Origin: Rhodoplanes sp963712435
GTDB lineage: Bacteria; Pseudomonadota; Alphaproteobacteria; Rhizobiales; Xanthobacteraceae
Length of the DNA: 64,000 nucleotides
Assembly (NCBI GenBank): GCA_963712435.1
Contig: CAVQIB010000010.1
Location: 124,001 to 188,000 of the forward strand
Direction: 5' to 3'
Positions 43,326 to 53,358 of the stretch are shown piece by piece. The position numbers were made by a program, and so were the translations under genes. How positions within the stretch are numbered: the stretch's first letter is position 1; every line of letters begins with the position of its first letter. The notes below the pieces were generated by a model. That model saw only the letters and a list, made by a program, of their open reading frames with translations, was not told where the DNA came from and made no database searches.

Positions 43326-44276
43326 ATGCAGACCCGCGTCCGCGATAATCCGCCACGCCGCCTCTTGGACCGGTTTCGTGAACATCCGATCGTCGCCAGC
43401 ATGCCGCGGCTCGTTCCGGCGCTGAAGGCCTATGGCGGGCTCCGCGTCTCCGACCCGCGCCTGAGCCGCACCGGCGAGACGCTGGGGCGGATCGGCGCGC
43501 TCGAAGTCCGCCTCGCCCATCGCGCGGCCGAAATCCGGCGCGCACAGCGGCTGCGCTTCGACGTGTTCTATCAGGAAATGTCGGCGGTCGCCGACGCGGC
43601 GACGCTGATCGCCCGGCGCGATGTCGATCCCTATGACGCGATGTGCGATCACCTCCTCGTCCTCGATCACGACCGCCCCAAGACCAGGCGAGGTCCGGCC
43701 GTTGTCGGCACCTATCGGCTGCTGCGTCAGGAGATCGCCGAGCGCTGCGGCGGCTTCTACAGCGCCGGTGAGTTCGACATCGGCCCCTTGATCGCGCGCC
43801 ATCGCGCCTTGCGCTTCCTCGAGCTGGGACGCTCCTGCGTTCTCCCCGCCTATCGCAACAAGCGCACGGTCGAGCTGCTCTGGCACGGCGTCTGGACCTA
43901 TGTCCTGCGCCACAAAGTGGATGTGATGATCGGCTGCGCGAGCCTGGAGGGGACGAACCCGGACGCGCTCGCCCTGCCGCTTTCGTTCCTGCATCATTAT
44001 GCGCGCGCGCCGGAGGAATGGCGGGCGGGAGCGCTTTCGCACCGCTACCGCGCGCTCGACCGGCTGCCGAAGGAGGCGGTCGATCCCAAGGCGGCGCTGC
44101 ACTGTCTGCCGCCGCTGATCAAGGGCTATCTGCGGATCGGCGCCTTTGTCGGCGACGGCGCCGTGATCGACCATCAGTTCGGCACGACCGACATCCTGGT
44201 TGTCCTGCCAGTCGCCGCGATCAAGCTGCGCTATATCGACCATTTCGGCCCGTCCGCCGGGCGCCACGCGGCTTGA
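43326..44276 (+). CDS. olsB: L-ornithine N(alpha)-acyltransferase (OlsB-like, GNAT family)
   Basis: 316 residues of the OlsB type, which transfers a 3-hydroxyacyl group from acyl carrier protein to ornithine in the first step of ornithine-lipid synthesis. The core is EVRLAHRAAEIRRAQRLRFD with VFYQEMSAVAD, then DHLLVLDHD, VVGTYRLLRQEIAERCGGFY, SAGEFDIGPLIARHRALRFL and ELGRSCVLPAYRNKRTVELL, all family features. PLIKGYLRIGAFVGDGAVID and HQFGTTDILVVLPVAAI close it. The ATG at 43326 follows GGGAGCG. No olsA is adjacent, as usual in this order. Together with pmtA at 49464 it marks the membrane-lipid repertoire of a rhizobial relative. Confidence 0.9.
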   Translation: MQTRVRDNPPRRLLDRFREHPIVASMPRLVPALKAYGGLRVSDPRLSRTGETLGRIGALEVRLAHRAAEIRRAQRLRFDVFYQEMSAVADAATLIARRDVDPYDAMCDHLLVLDHDRPKTRRGPAVVGTYRLLRQEIAERCGGFYSAGEFDIGPLIARHRALRFLELGRSCVLPAYRNKRTVELLWHGVWTYVLRHKVDVMIGCASLEGTNPDALALPLSFLHHYARAPEEWRAGALSHRYRALDRLPKEAVDPKAALHCLPPLIKGYLRIGAFVGDGAVIDHQFGTTDILVVLPVAAIKLRYIDHFGPSAGRHAA

Positions 44277-44565
44277 CGGCCGGCCTGATCGCACGCACCC
44301 CGAACAACACGCGCGAGCGGTCGAGCGCCATCACGCGCGCGCGGGTCGATCGGTCATCGTCTTGTCCTTCCTTTCCTTCGTTCGTGAGAAGCCTTGCACG
44401 CGCTCGCGTCTTCTGTTTTTTCTTCGACCGATTGGGCTAGGCGTCATTTAGAGCTTGGGCCGCGACTGCCTGACGTTCTCGGAGAATCGTTGACCGACGC
44501 CGAACCGAGATAGACAACATGGCAGCGTTGCTAAAGCCCCATCGTGTTCATTCGCAGGAGAACCC

Positions 44566-45312
44566 ATGATCAAAATCGTACTGCTCCGCCACGGCGAAAG
44601 CATTTGGAACAAAGAGAACCTCTTCACGGGCTGGTATGACGTCGATCTCTCCGAGCAGGGCAGGGCCGAGGCAAAGCGGGCCGGTGAGCTGCTCAAGGCC
44701 GAGGGGTTCACGTTCGATGTGGCGTTCACCTCGATGCTCAAGCGGGCGATTCGCACGCTGTGGTTCACGCTTGATGAGCTCGACTTGATGTGGATTCCGG
44801 TCGAGCACTCGTGGCGGCTCAACGAGCGGCACTACGGAGCGCTCCAGGGCCTGAACAAGGCGCAGACCGCCGCCAAATACGGCGACGAACAGGTCCTCGT
44901 GTGGCGGCGAAGCTATGACATACCCCCGCCGGCTCTGGAGGAGTCCGATTCCCGCTATCCTGGCAGCGATCCGCGTTACAAGGGGTTGAGCAAGGCCGAG
45001 CTGCCGCTGACCGAATGCCTCAAGGACACGGTCGCGCGGTTTCTCCCCTACTGGCACGAAGCCATCGTGCCGGCCATCCAGAGCGGCAAGAAGGTGATCA
45101 TCGCGGCCCACGGCAACAGCCTGCGGGCGCTGGTCAAGTACCTCGACAACATCTCGGATCAGGAAATCGTCGGACTGAACATTCCGACCGGTGTGCCCTT
45201 GGTCTACGAGCTTGACGCCCAGCTCAAGCCGATCAAGCACTACTACCTGGGCGACCAAGAAGAAATTGCCCGAAAAGCGGCAGCAGTCGCTGCGCAGGGG
45301 AAAGCGAAATAA
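44566..45312 (+). CDS. gpmA: 2,3-bisphosphoglycerate-dependent phosphoglycerate mutase
   Basis: 248 residues of GpmA, interconverting 3- and 2-phosphoglycerate in glycolysis and gluconeogenesis through a phosphohistidine. IVLLRHGESIWNKENLFTGW and YDVDLSEQGRAEAKRAGELL include the catalytic His of LRHGES; FTSMLKRAIRTLWFTLDELD, RLNERHYGALQGLNKAQTAA and KVIIAAHGNSLRALVKYLDN supply the other active-site Arg, Glu and His. ATG 44566 is preceded by CAGGAG. The gene lies on the plus strand upstream of dapB on the minus strand, the usual neighbourhood in this group except for the IS element now between them. Its base composition is slightly less GC-rich than its neighbours. Confidence 0.96.
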   Translation: MIKIVLLRHGESIWNKENLFTGWYDVDLSEQGRAEAKRAGELLKAEGFTFDVAFTSMLKRAIRTLWFTLDELDLMWIPVEHSWRLNERHYGALQGLNKAQTAAKYGDEQVLVWRRSYDIPPPALEESDSRYPGSDPRYKGLSKAELPLTECLKDTVARFLPYWHEAIVPAIQSGKKVIIAAHGNSLRALVKYLDNISDQEIVGLNIPTGVPLVYELDAQLKPIKHYYLGDQEEIARKAAAVAAQGKAK

Positions 45313-45518
45313 GAAAAGTGGTCGGAAGCAGCAATCCGCGCCGTGGTGGAAGGCCTTAATACCAAGGCCCACCGGGACCGCACCACAGACGCCGTCGTTG
45401 CCGGGCGAAGACCTCACGGCTGTCCGGTTCGGCTTCATCGAAAACGGCGGAAGGCGCTGCGGCGTCAGGTTCGACGGCGGTTTTGCCGCGCTCGGGACGC
45501 GCACTGCGCCGGAGCCAA
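45313..45518. other. Intergenic region downstream of gpmA
   Basis: About 200 bases with no gene. It runs into a dispersed repeat that hosts the IS element, and looks like decayed repeat sequence (GAAGACCTCACGG, AAGGCGCTGCGG). Confidence 0.3.
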
Positions 45519-45606
45519 CTCCTTGTCATCGTTTGCGCAAGCGGACGATCCAGTACTCACCCCACTCCGTCGATCTTGACGGCAAACCCGGTGAATACTG
45601 GATGCT
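45519..45606. repeat. REP/BIME-like repeat next to the IS element
   Basis: CGTTTGCGCAAGCGGACGAT (45529-45548) resembles the first hairpin of the repeats at 12186 and 20511, followed by CCAGTA as in those copies. CGTCGATCTTGACGG and GTGAATACTGGATGCTCCGC continue into a second palindrome that is split by the IS element and resumes at 46800. Confidence 0.6.
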
Positions 45607-46814
45607 CCGCGTACGCGAGGGCTTTGCGGAAGTCGCGCGTCGTGATTCTGTTCGAGAGAGGATCACGGGAGATTCGCGATGTCGGAGCGCCAGCTTGGTC
45701 AGATGAGCTTCGCCGATCGGTTGGTGGCGGATGTGGCGCGCGGCAATGCGACGCTGGAGCGGATTGAGGCTCTGGTGGACTGGGATGCGGTGGCTGGGCT
45801 GCTCAGTCCGTTGCGCGGCGGGGTGATGGGAGCGCCCGGCTATCCGGCTTTGACGATGTTCAAAGCGTTGTTGCTGCAGCGCTGGTACGGTTTATCCGAC
45901 CCTCAGTTGGAGGAGGCGCTGGCGGACCGCTTGTCGTTTCGCCGCTTTGTCGGGCTGAGCCTGAGCGAGCCGGCGCCGGATCACAGCACGGTATGGCGGT
46001 TCCGGGAGGCCTTGGGCAAGAGCGGGCTTGCCGAGCGCGCTTTCGCCGCGATCACGCAGCAGATCGAGACGAGCGGCTTTGTGCTCAAGCGCGGGACGCT
46101 GATCGACGCCTCGCTCGTTCCGGCGGCCGTCAAACCGCCGCCGCCGCCGCGCCATCCTCTCCCGCCGGACGTCGATGGCCGCCCGGCCAGCAAGCTTGTG
46201 CCGAGCCCGCGCGATCCCGACGCCAGCTGGACGAAGAAGGAAGGCAAGCATTTCTTCGGTTACAAGGTGCATGTGGGGATGGATCAGGTCAGCCGGATCA
46301 TTCGCCGCGTGGCGGTCACGCCCGCCAATGTCAATGAGAGCGAAGTGGCCGACGCGCTGATCTGCGGCGACGAAGCGGCCGTCTATGGCGACAAGGCGTT
46401 CACCAACAAGGCCCGCCGGGCACGGTTGAAGGCCCAGGGCATCCGCGACGGCATCATGATGCGATCCAACCGCTGGCATGAGCCGAGCCGCTGGATGATC
46501 AAACGCAACGCCATCATCGCGCATCGCCGCGCTCCCATCGAGTCCTGGTTCGCGCACCTCAAGCATGTCTGTGGCTTCGCCAGAGCGCGCCATCGCGGGC
46601 TCCTGCGCAATGCCGCGGCAATCCACCTCGCCGCGACCGCCATGAACCTCGCACGATGGGCCAAGAACGCTCCCGCTCCAGCCTGAGGCCCGCGCCGCAC
46701 TGACAAAGACCCGACGAGACCAGTCGCCATAAACTACAGACAAAAACATCGAGCCGAACAACCATTCCCGCTCAAGCCGTCGACTTCCGCAAAGCCCTCG
46801 CGTACGCGGAGCAT
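45602..46814 (+). mobile_element. IS5-type insertion sequence inserted in a palindromic repeat
   Basis: A transposase gene flanked by 34-base inverted arms (45602-45635 and 46781-46814). The inner 19 bases, GAGGGCTTTGCGGAAGTCG on the left (45617-45635), are taken as the terminal inverted repeat. The outer 15 bases on each side are halves of a 22-base palindrome of the host repeat. GCGTACGC stands on both sides next to the termini and may be the target duplication, although the palindrome makes its length ambiguous. No second gene is present; the element proper is about 1.2 kb and looks complete. Confidence 0.8.
45679..46686 (+). CDS. IS5 family transposase
   Basis: 335 residues. The N-terminal DUF772 domain contains MSFADRLVADVARGNATLER, VMGAPGYPALTMFKALLLQR, WYGLSDPQLEEALADRLSFR and DHSTVWRFREALGKSGLAER. 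The catalytic DDE part has the first Asp in RGTLIDASLVPAAV, the second in AAVYGDKAFTNKARR and the Glu in RRAPIESWFAHLKHVCGFAR. Between the first two lie KKEGKHFFGYKVHVGMDQVS and RRVAVTPANVNESE, standard for IS5/IS1031-like elements. The frame is intact and uninterrupted, so the element may be active. It is enclosed by matching inverted repeats. Confidence 0.93.
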   Translation: MSERQLGQMSFADRLVADVARGNATLERIEALVDWDAVAGLLSPLRGGVMGAPGYPALTMFKALLLQRWYGLSDPQLEEALADRLSFRRFVGLSLSEPAPDHSTVWRFREALGKSGLAERAFAAITQQIETSGFVLKRGTLIDASLVPAAVKPPPPPRHPLPPDVDGRPASKLVPSPRDPDASWTKKEGKHFFGYKVHVGMDQVSRIIRRVAVTPANVNESEVADALICGDEAAVYGDKAFTNKARRARLKAQGIRDGIMMRSNRWHEPSRWMIKRNAIIAHRRAPIESWFAHLKHVCGFARARHRGLLRNAAAIHLAATAMNLARWAKNAPAPA

Positions 46815-46840
46815 GACGAAGGAAACGAACCGGCCGTGCG
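46687..46840. other. Right end of the IS element and flank
   Basis: Non-coding. It contains the right inverted repeat (46781-46799), the second half of the host palindrome, then diverged repeat sequence up to the hairpin at 46841. Confidence 0.45.
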
Positions 46841-46902
46841 CTTGACCCGGCATCCATCTTGCTGAAACAGGGCGTTTCTCGAAGATGGATGCGTGGGTCA
46901 AG
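46841..46902. repeat. Long inverted repeat, REP-type
   Basis: CTTGACCCGGCATCCATCTT (46841-46860) pairs with AAGATGGATGCGTGGGTCAA (46882-46901, then G) with a small bulge, giving a hairpin with about 18 paired bases and a 21-base loop. A shorter relative (GATGCGCGGGTCAGGCCCGC) occurs at 40223. It lies between the IS element and the end of dapB. Confidence 0.65.
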
Positions 46903-47004
46903 CCCGCGTATGACGCGTCGCTGTTTGTGAGGTTCGTGTAACAATCGCACGCCGCTGTAGCGCGTGCGGATCAGGCTTGTCTGCCGCGCGCGCTTGCCCC
47001 CGGC

Positions 47005-47820
47005 TCAAACTTTCGTCAATCCCAACACATCGGCCATGGAATAGAGTCCCGGCTTCTGCGTGCGCGCCCACAGCGCCGCCTTGAGCGCGCCGCGGGCGAA
47101 GATCATGCGGTCCTCCGCCTTGTGCACGAGTTCCACCCGTTCGGCGGGACCCGCGAAGATGACCGAATGCTCGCCCACCACGGTGCCGCCGCGCAGCGCG
47201 GCGAACCCGATATCCCCCGGCCGGCGCGCCCCGGTATGGCCGTCGCGCGCGCGGACCGAATGCGTCGCAAGATCGATATTGCGCCCCTCCGCCGCCGCGC
47301 GGCCGAACATCAGCGCGGTGCCCGAGGGAGCGTCGATCTTCTTGTTGTGATGCATCTCGACAATTTCGATGTCGAACTCCTCGTCGAGCGTGCGGGCGAC
47401 CCGCTTGACCAGGGCGGCAAGGAGATTGACCCCGAGGCTCATATTGCCGGATTTGACGATCGCCGCCCGCGCCGCGGCCGCAGCGATCGCCTTGTCCTGC
47501 TCAGGCGAAAGCCCGGTGGTGCCGATCACGTGCACGAGGCCTGTGCCGGCGACGCGCTCGGCCAAGGCGACCGACGCCGCCGGCACGGTGAAATCGATGA
47601 CCCCGTCGGCGCGATCGATCAGCGGCGCGATGTCGGCCGCAAGCGCGACGCCGTTCGCGCCGATCCCGGCGAGTTCGCCCGCATCGCGTCCGATCGCCGG
47701 CGAGCCCGGCGCTTCGATTGCGCCCGCGAGCGTCACGCCGGCCGAAGCCGCGATCGCCTGAACGAGGGTCCGCCCCATCCGTCCGCTGGCGCCCGCCACG
47801 ATCAGCCGCATGTCAGCCAT
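47005..47820 (-). CDS. dapB: 4-hydroxy-tetrahydrodipicolinate reductase
   Basis: 271 residues. DapB reduces 4-hydroxy-tetrahydrodipicolinate with NAD(P)H in lysine and diaminopimelate synthesis. The Rossmann start MRLIVAGASGRMGRTLVQAI binds the nucleotide, VHVIGTTGLSPEQDKAIAAA and IVKSGNMSLGVNLLAALVKR follow, and DIEIVEMHHNKKIDAPSGTA carries the catalytic His-His and Lys motif. GTVVGEHSVIFAGPAERVEL closes the family pattern. The start ATG 47820 gives MADMRL; an internal ATG at MRL is possible. It runs toward the IS element at 45.6-46.8 kb. Confidence 0.96.
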   Translation of the reverse strand: MADMRLIVAGASGRMGRTLVQAIAASAGVTLAGAIEAPGSPAIGRDAGELAGIGANGVALAADIAPLIDRADGVIDFTVPAASVALAERVAGTGLVHVIGTTGLSPEQDKAIAAAAARAAIVKSGNMSLGVNLLAALVKRVARTLDEEFDIEIVEMHHNKKIDAPSGTALMFGRAAAEGRNIDLATHSVRARDGHTGARRPGDIGFAALRGGTVVGEHSVIFAGPAERVELVHKAEDRMIFARGALKAALWARTQKPGLYSMADVLGLTKV

Positions 47821-47894
47821 GGGTCCCCCTGCAACTCTGCGGGGGTATAGCCGGACCGCGCAGGGATGGGAAGCAGGCGCTGCGGCCCTGGCTG

Positions 47895-48197
47895 CTAAGG
47901 CTGCGGCCCGTCATAGCCCTCGATTGCGATCAGGTCGAATTCGGCGCGGCCTTTGCGCAAGACGGCGGCCGCCTGATACTCGGGCGAGTGATAGCAGGCG
48001 ACCGCCGCTTCAAAGCTCGGGAACTCGATCACCACCGTGCGCGACCGGCTCGCGCCCTCCAGCACCTCATACTTGCCGCCGCGCACGAGCAGCCTGCCGC
48101 CATATTTGCGGAACGCCTCCATGTCGGCGCCGGCATAAGCCTTGTAACCCTCCGGCTCGGTGACATCGACATGCGCGACCCAGTAGCCCTTACCCAT
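47895..48197 (-). CDS. DUF1330 family protein (paralogue 1)
   Basis: 100 residues: MGKGYWVAHVDVTEPEGYKA, YAGADMEAFRKYGGRLLVRG, GKYEVLEGASRSRTVVIEFP and SFEAAVACYHSPEYQAAAVL. This is the ferredoxin-like DUF1330 fold, small dimeric proteins of unknown function related to dimeric alpha/beta-barrel enzymes. It is about 45 % identical by eye to the gene at 48379-48684, indicating a tandem duplication. It lies between dapB and the second copy on the same strand. The ATG at 48197 is preceded by GAGGAACG. Confidence 0.88.
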   Translation of the reverse strand: MGKGYWVAHVDVTEPEGYKAYAGADMEAFRKYGGRLLVRGGKYEVLEGASRSRTVVIEFPSFEAAVACYHSPEYQAAAVLRKGRAEFDLIAIEGYDGPQP

Positions 48198-48378
48198 CGT
48201 TCCTCCCCTGCCCTCTTGTCCCGCGCGCGATGCAGCGCGAAGCGGTGCAGCGCAGATGCGGGATCCAACATGATTAACGCTGTGTCCCGGCGGAGGCGCC
48301 ACACTGCGCTTCGCTTCGTGATGCGCCGCGCCCGGGACACGAACTGTTCCATCGCGCGGAGAACTCCTGGCGCAAAAG

Positions 48379-48684
48379 CTAAGGCTGCTCGCCGTCATAG
48401 CCCTCGGCGATGACGAGATCGACGTCGCAGCCGCGTTTGAGGAACTGCGCGGCGGCCTGGTACTCTGGCGACCCGAAGCAGTCGAGCGCCGCCTGATAGC
48501 TCGGGAATTCGAGCACCACATTGTGCGGCCGCGGCGTGCCGAAGACGCTCTCGGCGCGCCCGCCGCGCACGATGAAACGCCCGCCGAATTTGGCGAACGC
48601 GGCCGCGTTGCGTTGGCGGTACGCGTCATACTCGGCTTCATTGTTCACGGTCACGCGCGCGAGCCAGTAGCCCTTGGCGGCCAT
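48379..48684 (-). CDS. DUF1330 family protein (paralogue 2)
   Basis: 101 residues: MAAKGYWLARVTVNNEAEYD, AYRQRNAAAFAKFGGRFIVR, GGRAESVFGTPRPHNVVLEF and PSYQAALDCFGSPEYQAAAQ, ending VIAEGYDGEQP. It matches the next gene along its length, including the closing EGYDG-QP. ATG 48684 (MAAKGYW) is preferred over an upstream start. It ends 181 bases before paralogue 1 and begins just after pyrF, so the two copies and pyrF may be co-transcribed. Confidence 0.88.
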   Translation of the reverse strand: MAAKGYWLARVTVNNEAEYDAYRQRNAAAFAKFGGRFIVRGGRAESVFGTPRPHNVVLEFPSYQAALDCFGSPEYQAAAQFLKRGCDVDLVIAEGYDGEQP

Positions 48685-48695
48685 CGCATTCCCCC

Positions 48696-49397
48696 TCATT
48701 CGCCCGTCGCGGCGGCGATGTCGGCGATGATCGCCTCGGCCGCCGCGCGCGGATCGGCGGCTTCGAGGATCGGCCGCCCGACGACGAGATAATCGGCGCC
48801 GGCGGCGATGGCCTCGCGCGGCGTCTTGATCCGCTTCTGGTCGCCGATGTCGGCGCCGGCCGGACGAATGCCCGGCGTCACCAGCACCATGTGATGACCG
48901 AGCAGCGAGCGCAGCGCGCCCACCTCCTCGCCCGAGCAGACGAGCCCATCGATCCCGATGTCGCGCGCCTGCGCCGCGCGCTCGGCGACCAGTTCGCTCA
49001 CCGTGAAGTCATAGCCGGCCGCCGCGAGATCGGCGTCGTCGTAGGACGTGAGCACGGTCACCGCGAGGAGGCGCAGATTGGAATCGCCGCGCCCGTCGAC
49101 CGCCGCCTTCATGGTCTGCGGATAGCCATGCACCGTCAGGAAGGTCGCGCCCAGGCGCGCGACGCTCTCGACGCCTTTCGCGACGGTGTGGCCGATATCG
49201 TGGAGCTTGAGGTCGAGAAAGACCTGCCGGCCGTTCCAGATGAGCTTTTCGGCGAGCGCGAGCCCGCCGGAAAAGGCGAGCTGATAGCCGATCTTGTAGA
49301 AGGTCACCGCATCGCCCAGGCGGGCGACCAACGCCTCCGCCGCCTCCGCCGAGGCGAGATCGAGCGCAAGGATCAAACGGTCGCGCGGATTTTCCAT
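48696..49397 (-). CDS. pyrF: Orotidine 5'-phosphate decarboxylase
   Basis: 233 residues from ATG 49397. PyrF removes CO2 from OMP to give UMP. RLILALDLASAEAAEALVAR starts the barrel; the catalytic set is in GRQVFLDLKLHDIGHTVAKG (Asp, Lys, Asp). FLTVHGYPQTMKAAVDGRGD, ELVAERAAQARDIGIDGLVC, VLVTPGIRPAGADIGDQKRI and AGADYLVVGRPILEAADPRA supply the phosphate and base contacts. A longer frame adds six residues from an upstream start without a ribosome site. The gene lies 66 bases after pmtA and just before the DUF1330 pair. Confidence 0.96.
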   Translation of the reverse strand: MENPRDRLILALDLASAEAAEALVARLGDAVTFYKIGYQLAFSGGLALAEKLIWNGRQVFLDLKLHDIGHTVAKGVESVARLGATFLTVHGYPQTMKAAVDGRGDSNLRLLAVTVLTSYDDADLAAAGYDFTVSELVAERAAQARDIGIDGLVCSGEEVGALRSLLGHHMVLVTPGIRPAGADIGDQKRIKTPREAIAAGADYLVVGRPILEAADPRAAAEAIIADIAAATGE

Positions 49398-49463
49398 TCG
49401 CCCCCCGTCGTGCACGCCGGCCCGCGGCGTTCAACGAGACGCTGGAGAAGAACGCGCCGGGCG

Positions 49464-50069
49464 TCAATCCTTGCGGTAGACCCAGACGCGGGCGGGCGGC
49501 AGGTTCAGCCAGATGCGTTCGGAGGCTTCGACGCGGACATTCACGAGCGAGCGCGGGATGGGCGGCACCACGGCATAGGTGAACTGCACGAAGGGCGCGC
49601 CCGGCCACAAGAGCGCGAAGGCCTCGGTGAGGAGCCGCAGCCGCGTTCGCAGCGGCTTTGTCACCAGCGGCAGGCCGGAGACGATTGCCGCGGCCGGACC
49701 GTTGATCACGCTGCCGAGCAGCCGGCGGACGCGATAGGCGTCGGCCTGAACGACCGTGGCCTTGGGGTAGCGTGCGCGCAGCAGGCTGCAGAAACTGGGA
49801 TTGAACTCGACCAGGACCAGCCGGCGCTCGTCCACCCCGTGTTCGACCAGCGCCCCGGTGATCGGCCCGGTGCCGGGGCCGAGTTCGACGACGGGCCCCT
49901 CCACGTCCGGATCGACGAAGCTCGCCATGGTGCGTGCGAGCAGCTTGCTCGACGGCATCACGGCGCCCGTCGACAGCGGCTTTTCGAACCACGAGCGGAT
50001 GAACCTCACATCATCGTCGATGCGTTGGTTCTTCGGGCGGGCGACACTCAAATCGGACTGAAATGGCAT
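49464..50069 (-). CDS. pmtA: Phospholipid N-methyltransferase (PmtA, rhizobial type)
   Basis: 201 residues of the Sinorhizobium-type PmtA family of class I S-adenosylmethionine methyltransferases, which methylate phosphatidylethanolamine three times to phosphatidylcholine. DDVRFIRSWFEKPLSTGAVM and PSSKLLARTMASFVD form the membrane-binding lead. VVELGPGTGPITGALVEHGV is the SAM-binding motif I, RRLVLVEFNPSFCSLLRARY motif II, and VQADAYRVRRLLGSVINGPA, AAIVSGLPLVTKPLRTRLRL, PFVQFTYAVVPPIPRSLVNV follow, where the PP and NLPPARVWVYRK segments are family marks. It is the second lipid gene here besides olsB. Confidence 0.88.
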   Translation of the reverse strand: MPFQSDLSVARPKNQRIDDDVRFIRSWFEKPLSTGAVMPSSKLLARTMASFVDPDVEGPVVELGPGTGPITGALVEHGVDERRLVLVEFNPSFCSLLRARYPKATVVQADAYRVRRLLGSVINGPAAAIVSGLPLVTKPLRTRLRLLTEAFALLWPGAPFVQFTYAVVPPIPRSLVNVRVEASERIWLNLPPARVWVYRKD

Positions 50070-50155
50070 CTCGGGAGCGATGGTAACGACTGTGACAAAA
50101 ATCCGTCACGGAAGCGTCACGGGGTATAGCGCTGTCGCCTCCCGGTCAATACTAC

Positions 50156-51286
50156 TCAGGCAGAGCCTGCTTTGTTCCCAAAAAACTCCTTGACCCGTCC
50201 GAAGAAGCCGGACGACTCCGGATGGGTCTCCTTCGAGCACAATTTCTCGAATTCCGCCAACAGCTCGCGCTGACGCTTGGTGAGCTTCTGCGGGGTCTCG
50301 ACGACGACCTGCACATACATGTCGCCCATCTGCTTGGAGCGAAGCACCGGCATGCCTTTGGCGCTCAGGCGGAATCTGCGGCCGGACTGGGTGCCGTCCG
50401 GCACCTTCACGCGCGTCTTGCCGCCGTCGATGGTGGGAACCTCGAATTCGCCGCCGAGCGCGGCGATCACCATCGAGATCGGGGCGCGGCAGTAAAGGTC
50501 GGCCCCGTCGCGCTGAAAGAAATCGTGCGTGGAGATCGAAAGAAAAATATAGAGGTCGCCCGCCGGACCGCCGCGCACGCCGGCTTCCCCTTCGCCGGCG
50601 AGCCGAATGCGGGTGCCGTCCTCGACGCCGGGCGGGATGTTGACCGTCAGCGTGCGCTCGCGCGTAACGCGCCCGGCGCCCGCGCAGGCGGGGCACGGAT
50701 CGTCAATCACCTGACCGCGGCCCTGGCAGGTCAGGCAAGTGCGTTCGAGCGTGAAAAACCCTTGCGCGTGCCGCACCTTGCCGTAGCCGCCGCAGGTCGG
50801 ACAGGGTTTCGGCTTGGTGCCGGACTTCGCTCCGGTCCCCGAGCAGATTTCGCAGGTGACCGAGGTCGGGATGCGCACCTGGGCGGACTTGCCGTAATAG
50901 GCGTCCTCCAGGCTGATCTCCATATTGTAGCGCAGATCGGCCCCGCGCTCGCGGCCGCCGCCGCGGCCGGTGCGCCGCCCCATGCCGAAGAAGTCATCGA
51001 AAATATCGGCGAAGGTCGAGGCGAAGTCCGCCCCGAAGCCGGGCCCGCCGCCCATTCCGTGCTCGAACGCGGCGTGGCCGAAGCGGTCATAGGCTGCGCG
51101 CTTGTCCGGATCCTTCAGGACCTCGTAGGCCTCGTTGACTTCCCTGAAGCGATGCTCGCAGTGCTGATCCCCCGGATTGCGGTCCGGATGATGCTTCATG
51201 GCGAGCTTGCGATAAGCGGCCTTGAGATCGGAATCGCTCGCGCCGCGCTGGACGCCGAGCGTGTCGTAATAATCGCGCTTGGGCAT
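50156..51286 (-). CDS. dnaJ: Chaperone protein DnaJ
   Basis: 376 residues. The J-domain has YYDTLGVQRGASDSDLKAAY and the HPD motif in MKHHPDRNPGDQH. A Gly/Phe-rich linker (GGGPGFGADFASTFADIFDD) leads to four zinc-binding repeats: CEICSGTG, CPTCGGYG, CLTCQGRG and CPACAGAG. The C-terminal peptide-binding domains include LTVNIPPGVEDGTRIRLAGE and SMVIAALGGEFEVPTIDGGK. DnaJ delivers unfolded proteins to DnaK and stimulates its ATPase. It follows dnaK on the same strand with a 152-base spacer holding a large stem-loop. Confidence 0.97.
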   Translation of the reverse strand: MPKRDYYDTLGVQRGASDSDLKAAYRKLAMKHHPDRNPGDQHCEHRFREVNEAYEVLKDPDKRAAYDRFGHAAFEHGMGGGPGFGADFASTFADIFDDFFGMGRRTGRGGGRERGADLRYNMEISLEDAYYGKSAQVRIPTSVTCEICSGTGAKSGTKPKPCPTCGGYGKVRHAQGFFTLERTCLTCQGRGQVIDDPCPACAGAGRVTRERTLTVNIPPGVEDGTRIRLAGEGEAGVRGGPAGDLYIFLSISTHDFFQRDGADLYCRAPISMVIAALGGEFEVPTIDGGKTRVKVPDGTQSGRRFRLSAKGMPVLRSKQMGDMYVQVVVETPQKLTKRQRELLAEFEKLCSKETHPESSGFFGRVKEFFGNKAGSA

Positions 51287-51310
51287 ACGTCAGAACCGCC
51301 CCGAAAACAA

Positions 51311-51355
51311 AGCCTCGTCCCGACGAGCGCGCAACGCGGCTCGAGGGACGAGGCT
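51311..51355 (-). promoter_or_regulatory. Large stem-loop between dnaK and dnaJ
   Basis: AGCCTCGTCCC (51311-51321) pairs perfectly with GGGACGAGGCT (51345-51355); inside, CGAGC and GCTCG extend the stem across a small bulge. No T-run follows, so an mRNA-processing or attenuating structure that sets the dnaK:dnaJ ratio is more likely than a full terminator. Confidence 0.6.
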
Positions 51356-51379
51356 ATGCCTGCCACCCGAATTGCAGCC

Positions 51380-51425
51380 CTCACCCTGTGAGACGGCCTT
51401 CGGCCTCCTCAGGATGAGGACCATG
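51380..51425. repeat. REP-type palindrome in the dnaK-dnaJ spacer
   Basis: CCTCACCCTGTGAGACGGCC, then TTCGGCCTCCTCAGGATGAG, has the build of the dispersed Bradyrhizobium palindrome (a CCTCA...TGAGG pair with an inner GGCC-TT-CGGCC hairpin). It probably adds to the stem-loop just beside it. Confidence 0.55.
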
Positions 51426-51438
51426 GTCTGCTCCGCAA

Positions 51439-53358
<1,920 letters not shown>

